Shown here in pieces: positions 53,055 to 62,043 of a stretch of DNA of 64,000 nucleotides. Below the pieces are notes generated by a model, which saw only the letters and a list, made by a program, of their open reading frames with translations, did not search any database and was not told where the DNA came from. Made by a program: the position numbers and the translations under genes. The stretch spans positions 1,984,001-2,048,000 of the forward strand of contig NZ_CP068082.1 of assembly GCF_016724845.1 (NCBI RefSeq). The letters run 5' to 3'. Each line of letters begins with the position of its first letter. Within the stretch, counting starts at the first letter, position 1. Source of the stretch: Sphingobacterium spiritivorum (lineage in GTDB: Bacteria; Bacteroidota; Bacteroidia; Sphingobacteriales; Sphingobacteriaceae).

Positions 53055-54947
53055 TTATTTATTATAAAGTTTGCTGTGAATCTTTTTTAATTCGTCTACA
53101 GGAATCTTTATTACTTTTCTGTCATAGGTCATAAGTCCGTTAGTCTCAATCTCCACATCTGTAGTCTGAGTATATACCGCTGCAGAAAGTCCGGCGCGGA
53201 TCAATTCCGGAAGACGCCCTATAAGCTTAGCATACTCAACCAGCAGTTTCTCTTTGTCATCATAGGACTTATAGCCCCAGTTGCCCTTATCCAGCCATAC
53301 ATGATCTTTGACAGGAAGTCCCAATCCTCCAAACTCGCCCAATACCAGAATTTGTTTGCTGCCATATACAGCCGGATCCGGCATAGCGGGTCCCGTATAA
53401 TAATGTAGATCAAGTATCGGACTCAAGCCTACGAAAAAATTACCTCCGCTTGCAGCATTTACCAATCTGCTGGCATCATATTTCATCGTCCATTCCACGA
53501 TATCCTTCGTTTTGAATTGTCCCCAGGCTTCATTAAACGGAACCCAGACAACGATAGACGGATAATTATGGAATTTATCCATGATTGCTTTCCACTCTTT
53601 ACGGAATATCCTTTCTGATTCTGCAGAACGCATCTTATCAAATTTGAGATCTGGTGCCTGCGCTATCAGATCGTGATCGGCATCGACTTTTTCTCCGGCA
53701 GGCATCTTGACCCGAAGGTGCTGAGACCAGTTGTTATCTCCCCTGTCTCCGCTGGGCATATCCTGCCATACCAGCATCCCCAGCTTATCACAGTGATAAT
53801 ACCATCTGGCTGGTTCTACTTTAATATGTTTACGGATCATATTAAATCCCATTTCTTTGGTTTTCAGAATATCAAATACCAGTGCTTCATCAGTCGGAGC
53901 GGTGTATAATCCGTCCGGCCACCAGCCCTGATCCAATGGTCCGTACTGAAATACAAACTCGTTATTCAACATCATGCGCTGTATGCCATTCTGATCCTTA
54001 GCCATGGATATTTTACGCATTCCAAAGTAGCTTCCAACTTCATCTATCACTTTTCCTTTGCGTAGTACCGTTATTTTCAGATCATATAAAAAAGGATTTT
54101 CCGGAGACCACAGTTTTGCATTTGGAATAGATAAAGTCGTCTCTCCGTCTGTCAGCAACTGCTCTGTAACCTTTGCTGATCCGTCCAATGCGGTTACTTT
54201 TATCTCATCACCCGTCTGAAGATTACTTGTCTCTACTGTCAGCTGTAGCTGCGACTTATCAATATCAGGCGTTTGACGGGTTGACAAGATATACGTTTCA
54301 GGAACAGCCTCTACCCATACGGTCTGCCAGATCCCTGTGACTGGTGTATACCAGATAGACTCCGGCTTGTTGACCTGTTTACCGGCAGGCTGCGGCCCTT
54401 CGTCTGTCGGGTCCCAGACCCGAACAGCGATCTTTTGTTTTGTGCCTTTATTCAGTGCAGAGCTGATGTCAAACGAAAACGGATCATATCCTCCTTCATG
54501 TGTTCCAACCTTTGTCCCGTTTACATAGACCTGTGCTGCCCAATCTACCGCTCCAAAATGTAATAACACTTTCCCTTTCCGCAGAGAAGAAGGAATTTCA
54601 ATCTCCCGGTAGTACCAGAGTACACTATCTTTCCCCACGGCTCTGCCCACTCCACTTAATGCGGATTCTACGGCAAAAGGAACTAAAATATCTCCGTCAA
54701 AAGATTCCGGAATTTGCGCATCAGCACCATCAGGCAAAATCGCATATCGCCACAGGCCATTAAGATTTTTCCAGTTATTATTACGTGTTAATTGTGGTCG
54801 CGGATACTCCGCATGGGGAGAAGATGCATTTACTTTTGAAGCCCATTCTGTGGTAATTTTTCCGGGCACTATTTTCCATTCCTTCTGAGCAAAGACCTGA
54901 GCTACAGATAGCCACCCCACCAGTATCAGCAATATTCCTTTTTTCAT
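53055..54947 (-). CDS. Glycoside hydrolase family 2 (beta-galactosidase/glucuronidase-like)
   Basis: Exported enzyme of about 630 residues (signal LLILVGWLSVAQVFAQ). The N-terminal jelly-roll sugar-binding domain includes NLNGLWRYAI, WYYREIEIP and VLLHFGAVDWAAQVYVNG. It is followed by the Ig-like domain and a TIM barrel with the acid/base Asn-Glu in VPFNEAWGQF and a nucleophile Glu in ILVLGEFGGLGLP. KPESIWYTPVTGIWQTVW is a GH2 hallmark. I took the ATG at 54947, which starts the signal peptide. The mutarotase gene lies 41 bases upstream, pointing to a galactose-type substrate, although specificity is not settled. Confidence 0.92.
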   Translation of the reverse strand: MKKGILLILVGWLSVAQVFAQKEWKIVPGKITTEWASKVNASSPHAEYPRPQLTRNNNWKNLNGLWRYAILPDGADAQIPESFDGDILVPFAVESALSGVGRAVGKDSVLWYYREIEIPSSLRKGKVLLHFGAVDWAAQVYVNGTKVGTHEGGYDPFSFDISSALNKGTKQKIAVRVWDPTDEGPQPAGKQVNKPESIWYTPVTGIWQTVWVEAVPETYILSTRQTPDIDKSQLQLTVETSNLQTGDEIKVTALDGSAKVTEQLLTDGETTLSIPNAKLWSPENPFLYDLKITVLRKGKVIDEVGSYFGMRKISMAKDQNGIQRMMLNNEFVFQYGPLDQGWWPDGLYTAPTDEALVFDILKTKEMGFNMIRKHIKVEPARWYYHCDKLGMLVWQDMPSGDRGDNNWSQHLRVKMPAGEKVDADHDLIAQAPDLKFDKMRSAESERIFRKEWKAIMDKFHNYPSIVVWVPFNEAWGQFKTKDIVEWTMKYDASRLVNAASGGNFFVGLSPILDLHYYTGPAMPDPAVYGSKQILVLGEFGGLGLPVKDHVWLDKGNWGYKSYDDKEKLLVEYAKLIGRLPELIRAGLSAAVYTQTTDVEIETNGLMTYDRKVIKIPVDELKKIHSKLYNK

Positions 54948-54988
54948 AATCATTAGTTTGTTTCTTTTTGGTTCCAAACGTTTTTCAG

Positions 54989-56089
54989 TTATTTAACGGT
55001 AGAAAAAGCATAGGTTGATTTTGTATGATATACCTCATCCGGCCGAAGCACAGTTGAAGGAAAGTTAGCATGATTGGGACTATCCGGAAAATGTTGCGTT
55101 TCTAAACAAAATGCGGATCTGTAAATATCATTACCGTTTCTGAGTATGTTTTTTTCCTGCATGAAATTGCCGGAATAAAACTGCAGTCCGGGCTCACTGG
55201 TATAGATTTGCATTTGTATTCCCGAATCTGTACTTTTTACGGTTGCCACCGGGCTCGTAGATTTCTTATTAAGAACGAAGTTATGGTCATACCCTTTCCC
55301 GAAATTCAACTGCTCATTTTTATCATTTATGTCAGCTCCTATTTTCTTTTCCTTTCTGAAATCAAAAGCTGTTCCTCCTACATTTGACAGCTCTCCGGTA
55401 GGAATTAATGAGCTGTCAACAGGTGTATACTGATCCGCATCTATCTGAAGGACATGATTAAGAATACTACCGGATCCGTTCAGATTGAAGAAAGCATGAT
55501 TGGTGAGATTCACGACTGTGGTTTTATCAGTTGTCGCTTCATACTCCATCGTCAGCTCATTATGATTCGTAAGGGTATATATCACTTTGACCGTCAGATT
55601 TCCGGGAAAGCCATTATCCAGATCCGGTGAAACCAGTGTACAGACAAGTGTGCTGTCACCAACTTTTTCGAGGTTCCATTTTTTATACTGAAATCCTGTT
55701 GTACCTCCGTGCAATGTATTCAGACCATTATTGATCGTCAATTGGTAGTCTTTACCCTCAAGTGAAAATTTACCTTTATTAATCCGGTTTCCATACCGGC
55801 CTATTGTTGCTCCGAAATAAGGTTCAGTAGCTGTGTCATAATCTGCAGGATCTTCGAATCCAATCACGACATCTACAGGATTTCCATCTTTATCAGGTAC
55901 CAGCAGACTCATAATTCTTGCACCGTTTTCGCAGAATTTGGCCGTCATCCCTTTATTATTTGTCAGCGTAAACACCTGATATGATGAATCTTGTAAATTC
56001 ACCTGCTCTTTTGTGCGTTTATCTGTTGTGGATTGACAACTTAACAAAGTTCCGATAGTAAGTACAAACAATGTGATGGTGATTTTCAT
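54989..56089 (-). CDS. galM: Aldose 1-epimerase (galactose mutarotase), lipoprotein
   Basis: Lipoprotein of 366 residues (Cys 19 in TIGTLLSCQS), so it would work in the periplasm rather than the cytoplasm. GalM blocks are ARIMSLLVPDKDGNPVDVVI, FGATIGRYGNRINKGKF, LHGGTTGFQYKKW, VNLTNHAFFNLNGSG (catalytic His) and CLETQHFPDSPNHANFP, with GYDHNFVL. It interconverts alpha and beta anomers of sugars. It precedes the exported GH2 enzyme by 41 bases, so the pair probably releases and readies galactose. A hairpin lies at the expected 5' end of its message. Confidence 0.93.
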   Translation of the reverse strand: MKITITLFVLTIGTLLSCQSTTDKRTKEQVNLQDSSYQVFTLTNNKGMTAKFCENGARIMSLLVPDKDGNPVDVVIGFEDPADYDTATEPYFGATIGRYGNRINKGKFSLEGKDYQLTINNGLNTLHGGTTGFQYKKWNLEKVGDSTLVCTLVSPDLDNGFPGNLTVKVIYTLTNHNELTMEYEATTDKTTVVNLTNHAFFNLNGSGSILNHVLQIDADQYTPVDSSLIPTGELSNVGGTAFDFRKEKKIGADINDKNEQLNFGKGYDHNFVLNKKSTSPVATVKSTDSGIQMQIYTSEPGLQFYSGNFMQEKNILRNGNDIYRSAFCLETQHFPDSPNHANFPSTVLRPDEVYHTKSTYAFSTVK

Positions 56090-56115
56090 GGGTTAGCCGT
56101 TTGTATTATCATAAT

Positions 56116-56146
56116 AATATGTATGTCGGTTCCTGACATACATATT
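56116..56146 (-). promoter_or_regulatory. Perfect 12-bp stem-loop in the galM leader
   Basis: Arms AATATGTATGTC (56116-56127) and GACATACATATT (56135-56146) with a 7-nt loop. It lies between a -7 box TACCTTTG (56160-56153, minus strand) and the galM start, so it should form the very 5' end of the message, as a stabilising stem or an operator. Confidence 0.5.
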
Positions 56147-56152
56147 GTTTTT

Positions 56153-56160
56153 CAAAGGTA
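56153..56160 (-). promoter_or_regulatory. -7 element (TACCTTTG) of galM-GH2
   Basis: Exact TAnnTTTG on the minus strand, 63 bases before the galM ATG. No clear -33 TTG. Confidence 0.45.
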
Positions 56161-56225
56161 TCTGTATATAAAAATAGTTCTAAAATTTCTATATACACAC
56201 ATATAGCGTATATCTATTCTGTGAC

Positions 56226-56270
56226 AAATAATCAACTCCCCAACGGAGAAGTCAGTAGAGTTGATTATTT
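56226..56270 (-). terminator. Hairpin after the YiaA/B gene
   Basis: Perfect 13-base arms AAATAATCAACTC (56226-56238) and GAGTTGATTATTT (56258-56270) with a 19-nt loop; the arm ends supply A/T runs on both strands. Lies ~70 bases after the stop at 56341. Confidence 0.6.
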
Positions 56271-56340
56271 TTTATCAGGAAGCATGTTTCAAAATCTATT
56301 CTTTCTCACACGATATATAAGTAAGAATAGGTAGTAATTA

Positions 56341-56760
56341 TTAGAAATTCGGATCCTGATTATCCTGTTTCTTCGCCAGTTGCTGACTGTCTCTTGTATT
56401 TTTTTGTACAGCAATAGCACCAAACAATGCCAGTAAAAAGGAGAAGGCATAAAATCCCTTTTCACTTGGAAGCAGGGTTGCATTCCAAAGCCCGATGGTC
56501 AGTAATACAATGGCCAGAATAGTCGAAAACCAGCTAAGTCCATAATATATATCTGTAACCGGAATATTTTCCAGTCTGTCCCGTACACTCTTCTGAACGG
56601 AGATAACAGCAAAAAGTCCGAACATTAAAACAGTGAAATAATAGCCTTTTTCATTTAACAGCATTTCAGCTCTCCATAGTCCGATAAGAAAGCCGGCAAT
56701 TCCTGCTGCCAGAGCAATCCAGGAAGCAGCAATAAATGCACTTGATGGTTTTTGATTCAT
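56341..56760 (-). CDS. YiaA/YiaB-family inner-membrane protein
   Basis: Small membrane protein, 139 residues, with four hydrophobic helices arranged as two similar halves: [20 protein letters not shown] with [20 protein letters not shown], and [20 protein letters not shown] with [20 protein letters not shown]. The repeated [18 protein letters not shown] pattern is the mark of the YiaA/B domain. Function is unknown; E. coli YiaA/YiaB affect stress and cell shape only loosely. Monocistronic as far as seen. Confidence 0.88.
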   Translation of the reverse strand: MNQKPSSAFIAASWIALAAGIAGFLIGLWRAEMLLNEKGYYFTVLMFGLFAVISVQKSVRDRLENIPVTDIYYGLSWFSTILAIVLLTIGLWNATLLPSEKGFYAFSFLLALFGAIAVQKNTRDSQQLAKKQDNQDPNF

Positions 56761-56891
56761 ATAGTTGTATAATTGATTTGTAGTAAATTTCTAAACAAAG
56801 GGTTTCTTCTTAATTATAAATGGCTGATATATAAACGTCCAATATAAAGAATTTATTTTCTCCCTGCTATTCCTTAAATTCAACTTATAAA

Positions 56892-57470
56892 CTATTTTGC
56901 TCTTTTATTTTCAGTGGCTAAAGAGATTGTTTCTTCGATTCGCCTTTGTCTGGTTTCAGGTCTTTTCGCATTATAGATCCATTTCAAAATTTCTTTTTTT
57001 GATGTTTTTGAAAAGCTTTCCCAATTTTTATATGCTTCTTTATTAATAAGAAAAGCATGTTCCAAATCTGGTGGAATCAACAGGTTCTCCGCATTATCGG
57101 ATGCATCCCACATACCATTTTTCCTGGCTATATCCACCACTTCCATACCAGCATCCGTCATCAGATTCTGCTCAATCAGCAATGCAATTTTATTCTTATT
57201 TACAGCGCTCCAGTTGCTCTTCGCTTTCCTTTTAGAAAAAAACTGAAAGCATCCATCCGGTTCCCGTTTTTTCTTGAGACTGTCAATCCACCCATAACAA
57301 AGCGCCTCTTCCACGGCTTCAGAGTACAGCACACTTTGTACAGCAGACTCTTTTCTGAAAACAACAAGCCACACCGAGTCAGCGGCCTGATGATTATCCG
57401 CAAGCCACTGGCGCCATTCGGCTCTCGATTTAGCGTACAGCACCTTAACTCCATTTCTGGTTTCTTCCAT
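56892..57470 (-). CDS. YdeI/OmpD-associated family protein
   Basis: Cytoplasmic protein of 192 residues. Family blocks are SRAEWRQWLADNH, SVWLVVFRKES, YSEAVEEALCYGWIDSLKKK, FQFFSKRKAKSNWSAVNKNK and the C-terminal SKKEILKWIYNAKRPETRQR. Some relatives are described as protecting against bacteriocins or antimicrobial peptides; the mechanism is unknown. It lies between the YiaA/B gene and the TonB receptor without tight coupling to either. Confidence 0.88.
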   Translation of the reverse strand: MEETRNGVKVLYAKSRAEWRQWLADNHQAADSVWLVVFRKESAVQSVLYSEAVEEALCYGWIDSLKKKREPDGCFQFFSKRKAKSNWSAVNKNKIALLIEQNLMTDAGMEVVDIARKNGMWDASDNAENLLIPPDLEHAFLINKEAYKNWESFSKTSKKEILKWIYNAKRPETRQRRIEETISLATENKRAK

Positions 57471-57582
57471 AGCATCGTATTGTTTATTAAGAACTCAGAA
57501 AGCAAACTACCTTCATTTACAAGATCTAACTAACTTACACAAAAAACCTGCTCTGAACAATCTTTATTCATAAATCCGACTG

Positions 57583-59979
57583 TTACAGAAGCACTTTGAC
57601 GCCCAAAGAGATATTCCGACCCGGAAGAGGGGCAAGATATTTTAAAAAGGAATTTTGTGGTCTGGCTTCTATGTTCAGCAGATTATTACCAAGCGCATAG
57701 CATTCTACTGTCTGTCCCATAAACTTCAATCTATATCCGACCCGTCCCGCAAGCAGAGAATAAGCTGGCATCGGAGGCTCCGGATTTATATTTTTCCCTA
57801 AATAACGTTGTTTCAGATAGCGGTCAAAGGATGCATGAAAAAATATCTTATCCAACTGCAGCGATCCTGCAAGGCCGTATCGGCTGGTGGGAAGATTTGG
57901 CATATAATCTCCTTCAGCCCATTTACGCATATTATCATCTGCTGTGTTTTCATTTTTGACCAGATCAAAGAAAGAGGATATCTCCCACGTTCTGCCCCTA
58001 GTCCAGGAAGCTTTGTAGCTTAGTTCAGCTTCCCAACCTGAAATTTTCGTATCGGAAGCTCTCCATTCCTTGACCAGAAAACCTCCGGATCTGGATATTC
58101 CGGTATGTGCCAGATAAAGGTAATTGTCAAACGTTGTTTCATAATATGTTGCACTCACCTGAAAACCGTACCCCTGCCAGCCGGCTCCGAATTCATAGGT
58201 TTTAGCAACTTCTTTGGGTAATCTGTCATCTCCGTTTTCTTCAATCATAATTGCGAAATGATCATTACCGGCGTATAGTTCGTTTACATCAGGAGCACGT
58301 TCAGCATGATTGTAGGATAATTTAACAAAAGCTGTTTTCAATACGTTCCAGCGTAGATCAGCAGAAAAATGATTCAGATCAAAATTCCGGTCGGAAAGCT
58401 TTCCTCCTGCCATCCCGCGACTCGTTTTATATCCGGCATCATGTTCTGCCCGCCGTACGACCCAATCATGTCTGTACCCCAGATTCAACAGTACGGGTTG
58501 GAAAGTAAATTGCTGCAGCGTAAATGCGCCAACCTCCCGGCTCCAATTATTGGGTAAATATCTTTGTGCCCCCGTTCCATCAATTTTTAAAAAGGAAAAA
58601 TCTGTTCCACTGGTTCCTTTCCAGAATTTTTTAACCTGATGTTCCATATCTGTTCGGAGGGCGTGTCTGGTGCTGTTGAATTTATTGACCTGGTATATTC
58701 CCACCAATTCTCTGTCATCAGATCGCTGCATCATATAATTGAGTTTCCAGGCGGATATAATAGAAGAATCAGCCCGATAAGCTGTTTCAAAAAGTGCACT
58801 GTGAGCCAGAGCCCTTGTATTGATCGGTGCGTAGTCCGGCATTGGCACCACTACATCGTGTGAATGTTTAGGTTTACTTGTCATCGCAAATCCCGGAATT
58901 CCATAATATCCCTCCAATGCACGGTAGCCTAAGCCTATCCGCCACCGATCCTGAATATAACTCGTTCCGATATTTATCGCCCGGCTCTCCGCATGGCTGT
59001 TGGGCATGATCCCTCTGCTCACGGGTGCATAATCCGAAATCCCATGTACTACAGTCGTCGAAAGAGGTGTTTCGGGGTCTTGTCCCGCGATATATTTGTC
59101 ATTGGGAGGATTGAGCACACGCTCAGTACCGATAACAGAATGGGATTCAAAAGTATAAAGATCTGCTTCGGAAAGCCCCCATTTGGGATCATTCAAATGA
59201 TCCAGTACAAACTGGCTTAGGTAAGGATACAGGCTCAGATTACGAATCGTCTCTCTATCCACATTAACCTGTGCCATTGTTTCGGTCAGGTGATCAATCC
59301 GGGGATCATACGCTATCGGAGCTTTGGTATTTCCTGGGATTTTAAGATTATTATTATGCTGATTCATTCCCCCGAAATGCCAGGCCCATTTTTTCCCGAG
59401 ATTACCATTGATATCGACGGCCTGTCTGGTTCCGCTATTCGTACCACCTTCTACCGTGACACGCCCTCCAAAAGACTGTGCAAATAATGTCACTGGAATT
59501 GTGTTATCGTGCATATCCACAGCTCCTCCGATTGCCTTACCGCCATAGAGCACGCTCGCACTACCCTTATACACGTCAATTCCCAGTAAATTATCCATAT
59601 CAACATTGCTGTTCAGATTGGGACTTATACCGGACAGATCATTGTAAGATAATCCGTTAGAAAGGATTTTGACACGGTTTCCACTCATGCTTCTGATCAT
59701 TGGCGCTCCAGAATTCGGGCCGAAGTTCGCATTCTGTACTCCGGGAACACGGCTCAAGGTTTCGCCCAGCGTCTTTGCCTGCAATATATCGAGGTCTTTG
59801 CGACTCAGCTCAGACACATTTCCCTTTGAGGATTTACTGCCTGTTACAATAGCTGTGGGTAAATTGATCTTTTTCAGACTATCAGGAGTGACTTTTTCCT
59901 GCGCCTGAAGACGGGGAACATAAAATATACCTGTGGATAGAATAAGTACTAACGGAATACGATAGTGAAACGATTTCAT
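57583..59979 (-). CDS. TonB-dependent receptor, ZnuD-like
   Basis: Outer-membrane transporter of about 798 residues: signal peptide (VLILSTGIFYVPRLQAQ), TonB box region (INLPTAIVTGSKSSKGNVSE), plug (LGETLSRVPGVQNANFGPNS, PMIRSMSGNRVKILSNGLSY, VYKGSASVLYGGKAIGGAV) and barrel ending with ISLGVKVLL. After YYGIPGFAMTSKP there is a His-bearing loop (KHSHDVVVPMPDY), placed like the His loop of the zinc receptor ZnuD; other His clusters occur (GMNQHNNNL). Start at 59979 because the earlier in-frame start lies upstream of the promoter. A Fur/Zur-like operator controls it and the divergent lipoprotein. Zinc as ligand is inference. Confidence 0.85.
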   Translation of the reverse strand: MKSFHYRIPLVLILSTGIFYVPRLQAQEKVTPDSLKKINLPTAIVTGSKSSKGNVSELSRKDLDILQAKTLGETLSRVPGVQNANFGPNSGAPMIRSMSGNRVKILSNGLSYNDLSGISPNLNSNVDMDNLLGIDVYKGSASVLYGGKAIGGAVDMHDNTIPVTLFAQSFGGRVTVEGGTNSGTRQAVDINGNLGKKWAWHFGGMNQHNNNLKIPGNTKAPIAYDPRIDHLTETMAQVNVDRETIRNLSLYPYLSQFVLDHLNDPKWGLSEADLYTFESHSVIGTERVLNPPNDKYIAGQDPETPLSTTVVHGISDYAPVSRGIMPNSHAESRAINIGTSYIQDRWRIGLGYRALEGYYGIPGFAMTSKPKHSHDVVVPMPDYAPINTRALAHSALFETAYRADSSIISAWKLNYMMQRSDDRELVGIYQVNKFNSTRHALRTDMEHQVKKFWKGTSGTDFSFLKIDGTGAQRYLPNNWSREVGAFTLQQFTFQPVLLNLGYRHDWVVRRAEHDAGYKTSRGMAGGKLSDRNFDLNHFSADLRWNVLKTAFVKLSYNHAERAPDVNELYAGNDHFAIMIEENGDDRLPKEVAKTYEFGAGWQGYGFQVSATYYETTFDNYLYLAHTGISRSGGFLVKEWRASDTKISGWEAELSYKASWTRGRTWEISSFFDLVKNENTADDNMRKWAEGDYMPNLPTSRYGLAGSLQLDKIFFHASFDRYLKQRYLGKNINPEPPMPAYSLLAGRVGYRLKFMGQTVECYALGNNLLNIEARPQNSFLKYLAPLPGRNISLGVKVLL

Positions 59980-60012
59980 ATAGAGTTGAGAAGTAATGTT
60001 TAAATGATGGTG

Positions 60013-60042
60013 CAAAAATATAAAAACAAATTTTAAATGCAA
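60013..60042 (-). promoter_or_regulatory. Promoter of the TonB receptor
   Basis: On the minus strand, TTG (60042-60040), 19 bases, then TATTTTTG (60020-60013), a full match to the Bacteroidota pattern. The -33 TTG is inside the left arm of the operator at 60035-60055. Confidence 0.72.
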
Positions 60043-60055
60043 CATTGTTGCGTTT
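60035..60055. promoter_or_regulatory. Fur/Zur-like palindromic operator
   Basis: Dyad AAATGCAACA-T-TGTTGCGTTT with ten-base arms and one mismatch (60038/60052). Its core GCAACA-T-TGTTGC is perfect. It covers the -33 boxes of both divergent promoters, so one bound repressor could silence both genes. The size and symmetry fit the Fur family; the zinc link rests on the receptor type. Confidence 0.6.
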
Positions 60056-60079
60056 TATTACAATATATTCCTACCTTCG
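60048..60079 (+). promoter_or_regulatory. Promoter of the divergent lipoprotein gene
   Basis: TTG (60048-60050), 21 bases, then TACCTTCG (60072-60079), one base off the -7 consensus, 16 bases before the ATG at 60096. The TTG lies in the right arm of the operator. Confidence 0.6.
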
Positions 60080-60095
60080 TCAAAAAATACATTTT

Positions 60096-61202
60096 ATGAA
60101 ACGCTACAATTACACTAAATCCTTGCTTTTTGCTTGCGCCACAGCCTTGTTGCTGTCTACGTTTTCGGCCTGCAAAAAAGATGAAAAAACACCAGATCCC
60201 CAGATTGAACTTCAATTACCATCACAACTTTCACTCCTGTACGGAGAAGAAAAAGATTTGACGTTGCCCGGCTCCTTAGCAGAACACGGGGATGTCTCCT
60301 TGCGGCTGGAATTCGCTGAAACGGAAAATATTACGATTTCGGGAACAACCAAACTGCACGATAAATTAAGTCAGGCCTTCACCATTCAAAAAAAACAAAA
60401 TAAAATTCACATTAACAGTAATGTTCTATACCCGAATGGAGTCGTTTCTCTAACGAACGGAATCAAAATTCCGGATACTTACAAAGTAACGGTAGTAGCT
60501 ACCGCAGCTAACGGCACTGTCGTGGGCAGACAAACGGTAGGAATCAAAGTTTCTCCGGCTAAAGTGAGCATTAAAGGAGTCCAAAACAACGGCGAAACTC
60601 CCTTTTCCTATGTCTTATACAATGATAAAGGAGCTAGTTTTGAATTGGATGCATTGAAAACACCTACTAACGGTACTTCCTGGTTCTTGCCAAAACCTGC
60701 GGACGGAGATACGGCAGTCAGCATAGACGGTAATCAGATCAAATTTGCCGCTACTGCCGGAGACCCTCAGAAACAAGCTGAAAAAAAATATGATCTTGCA
60801 CCCGCTTTGCTAAAAGATGGATTTCCAGTTGCCTCAACTCCTTTCCAGGTTATATTTATTCCGCAAATCAAATTCTTTTTCGGAATGTATTATCCGGAAC
60901 ACAACCTGACAATCAGACTCAATCTGATTCATATTGGCTTATCTAACGGCTATGTCTCTGCTGCTCCTACTTTATATCCGGATAAATACAAATCTTCATT
61001 CAGTCTTGTTTCGGTAGAGAAGGATGGCAAAGCTTTTACAGATAGCAACAACACTTTTGCTGTCAATCCTGCTACCGGAATTGTAACTGTTAAAAAAGAT
61101 GATGCATTGAAAGCCGGAAGTTATAAGTTTATAATAAAAGCGGTTACCACTACAGGTCTGACCTTTGAAACAGATCTGACATTAGCCATGTCTAGTGAAT
61201 AA
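60096..61202 (+). CDS. Lipoprotein of unknown family, divergent from the TonB receptor
   Basis: Lipoprotein of about 368 residues (signal LLFACATALLLSTFSAC, then KKDEKTPDP). The rest is strand-rich, with several Ig-like or surface-binding-type segments (LPSQLSLLYGEEKDLTLPGS, AGSYKFIIKAVTTTGLTFET). I do not recognise a family. The ATG at 60096 is used; the earlier in-frame start at 60045 lies inside the operator. Sharing an operator with a ZnuD-like receptor suggests a surface partner in uptake of the same ligand, but few His or Cys residues are seen, so direct metal binding is doubtful. Confidence 0.8.
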   Translation: MKRYNYTKSLLFACATALLLSTFSACKKDEKTPDPQIELQLPSQLSLLYGEEKDLTLPGSLAEHGDVSLRLEFAETENITISGTTKLHDKLSQAFTIQKKQNKIHINSNVLYPNGVVSLTNGIKIPDTYKVTVVATAANGTVVGRQTVGIKVSPAKVSIKGVQNNGETPFSYVLYNDKGASFELDALKTPTNGTSWFLPKPADGDTAVSIDGNQIKFAATAGDPQKQAEKKYDLAPALLKDGFPVASTPFQVIFIPQIKFFFGMYYPEHNLTIRLNLIHIGLSNGYVSAAPTLYPDKYKSSFSLVSVEKDGKAFTDSNNTFAVNPATGIVTVKKDDALKAGSYKFIIKAVTTTGLTFETDLTLAMSSE

Positions 61203-61205
61203 TAG

Positions 61206-61346
61206 TTAAGAATTGGGTTCTGGTTGATTTTTAGAAGATGGCGGTATGTGCTTAGTGTCTTGATTACTGACATTAGGCACATCGTCATTTTCAGACCATT
61301 GGATCCACGCTGTTTTGAAAAGCGACCATATCCCGGCAATGATCTT
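61206..61346 (-). other. Protein-like open frame without ATG after the kinase gene
   Basis: A 46-codon frame on the minus strand, 14 bases after the end of the kinase gene: KIIAGIWSLFKTAWIQWSEN at its start and ending KNQPEPNS. It reads like a short membrane-proximal segment plus a polar tail, but has only ATC/ATT/ATA-type starts. It may be a remnant of a lost operon gene or chance. Low confidence. Confidence 0.2.
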
Positions 61347-61360
61347 TTAGAGATAAAATA

Positions 61361-62038
61361 TCAGAGAGTTAAAGTCTCAAAGATGTAAAAACCGACAGAT
61401 ACGGCAAACGGGATCGTGACATTATCATACCCGTCACGGCTCAATGCCTCTGTCAGAGCTGTGATAATGGAAAGCAGTGCTAATACCAGCATCTCCTGTC
61501 CCTGCAAAGGATACCGGAATAAAATGCAGGAAACCAGCATAATCAAATAGGCACTGATAAAAAAGAAAAGGGAACCGACCATTGTCTTGTGTGCTCCCCG
61601 GATCTGATAAGCACCCAATGGCCATCGCTTTCCGCTCAATGCGGCAAGCGGATCACTAATCGCTAATATCAGAACCGGAAGATAGTAGTATATCAACTGA
61701 TTGTTCAGGAAGGTATAACTCAGATAGCAGCCATATACCGCAACCGGATACGCCAGACTGCCAACAGATCTCCGGTCAATAGCATGAATCGACCGGAGTA
61801 AACGAAAATGCACAGAATATATCAGCAGAATAGTAAAAGAAGTACATAAAACTAAAACCCACCAATGATTATCCAGCATCAGTGGAAAAAGCAATGCTAA
61901 TAAGCCTGTACCTGTATGTACGATTTTGCGTGTGAATTCAGCCCTTACTTTACAGCAGTGATATAACAGTTCTGCAACAGCAAACAGCGATAAAAAAAGT
62001 CCTGAAAGTATCAGTGCATTAACTATTCCTGTTTCCAT
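61361..62038 (-). CDS. Polyprenol/diacylglycerol kinase-like membrane protein (CTP-dependent type)
   Basis: Inner-membrane protein of about 225 residues with around seven hydrophobic segments. It resembles the dolichol kinase/phytol kinase/DGK1 group, which phosphorylates lipid alcohols with CTP: RAEFTRKIVHTGTGLLALLF, ILAISDPLAALSGKRWPLGA, HKTMVGSLFFF and TEALSRDGYDNVTIPFAVSV are family blocks. I used the ATG at 62038 rather than the TTG at 62050. It starts 5 bases after the CdsA stop and ends a four-gene operon. The substrate (polyprenol, other lipid alcohol or diacylglycerol) cannot be told. Confidence 0.82.
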   Translation of the reverse strand: METGIVNALILSGLFLSLFAVAELLYHCCKVRAEFTRKIVHTGTGLLALLFPLMLDNHWWVLVLCTSFTILLIYSVHFRLLRSIHAIDRRSVGSLAYPVAVYGCYLSYTFLNNQLIYYYLPVLILAISDPLAALSGKRWPLGAYQIRGAHKTMVGSLFFFISAYLIMLVSCILFRYPLQGQEMLVLALLSIITALTEALSRDGYDNVTIPFAVSVGFYIFETLTL

Positions 62039-62043
62039 ATCTG

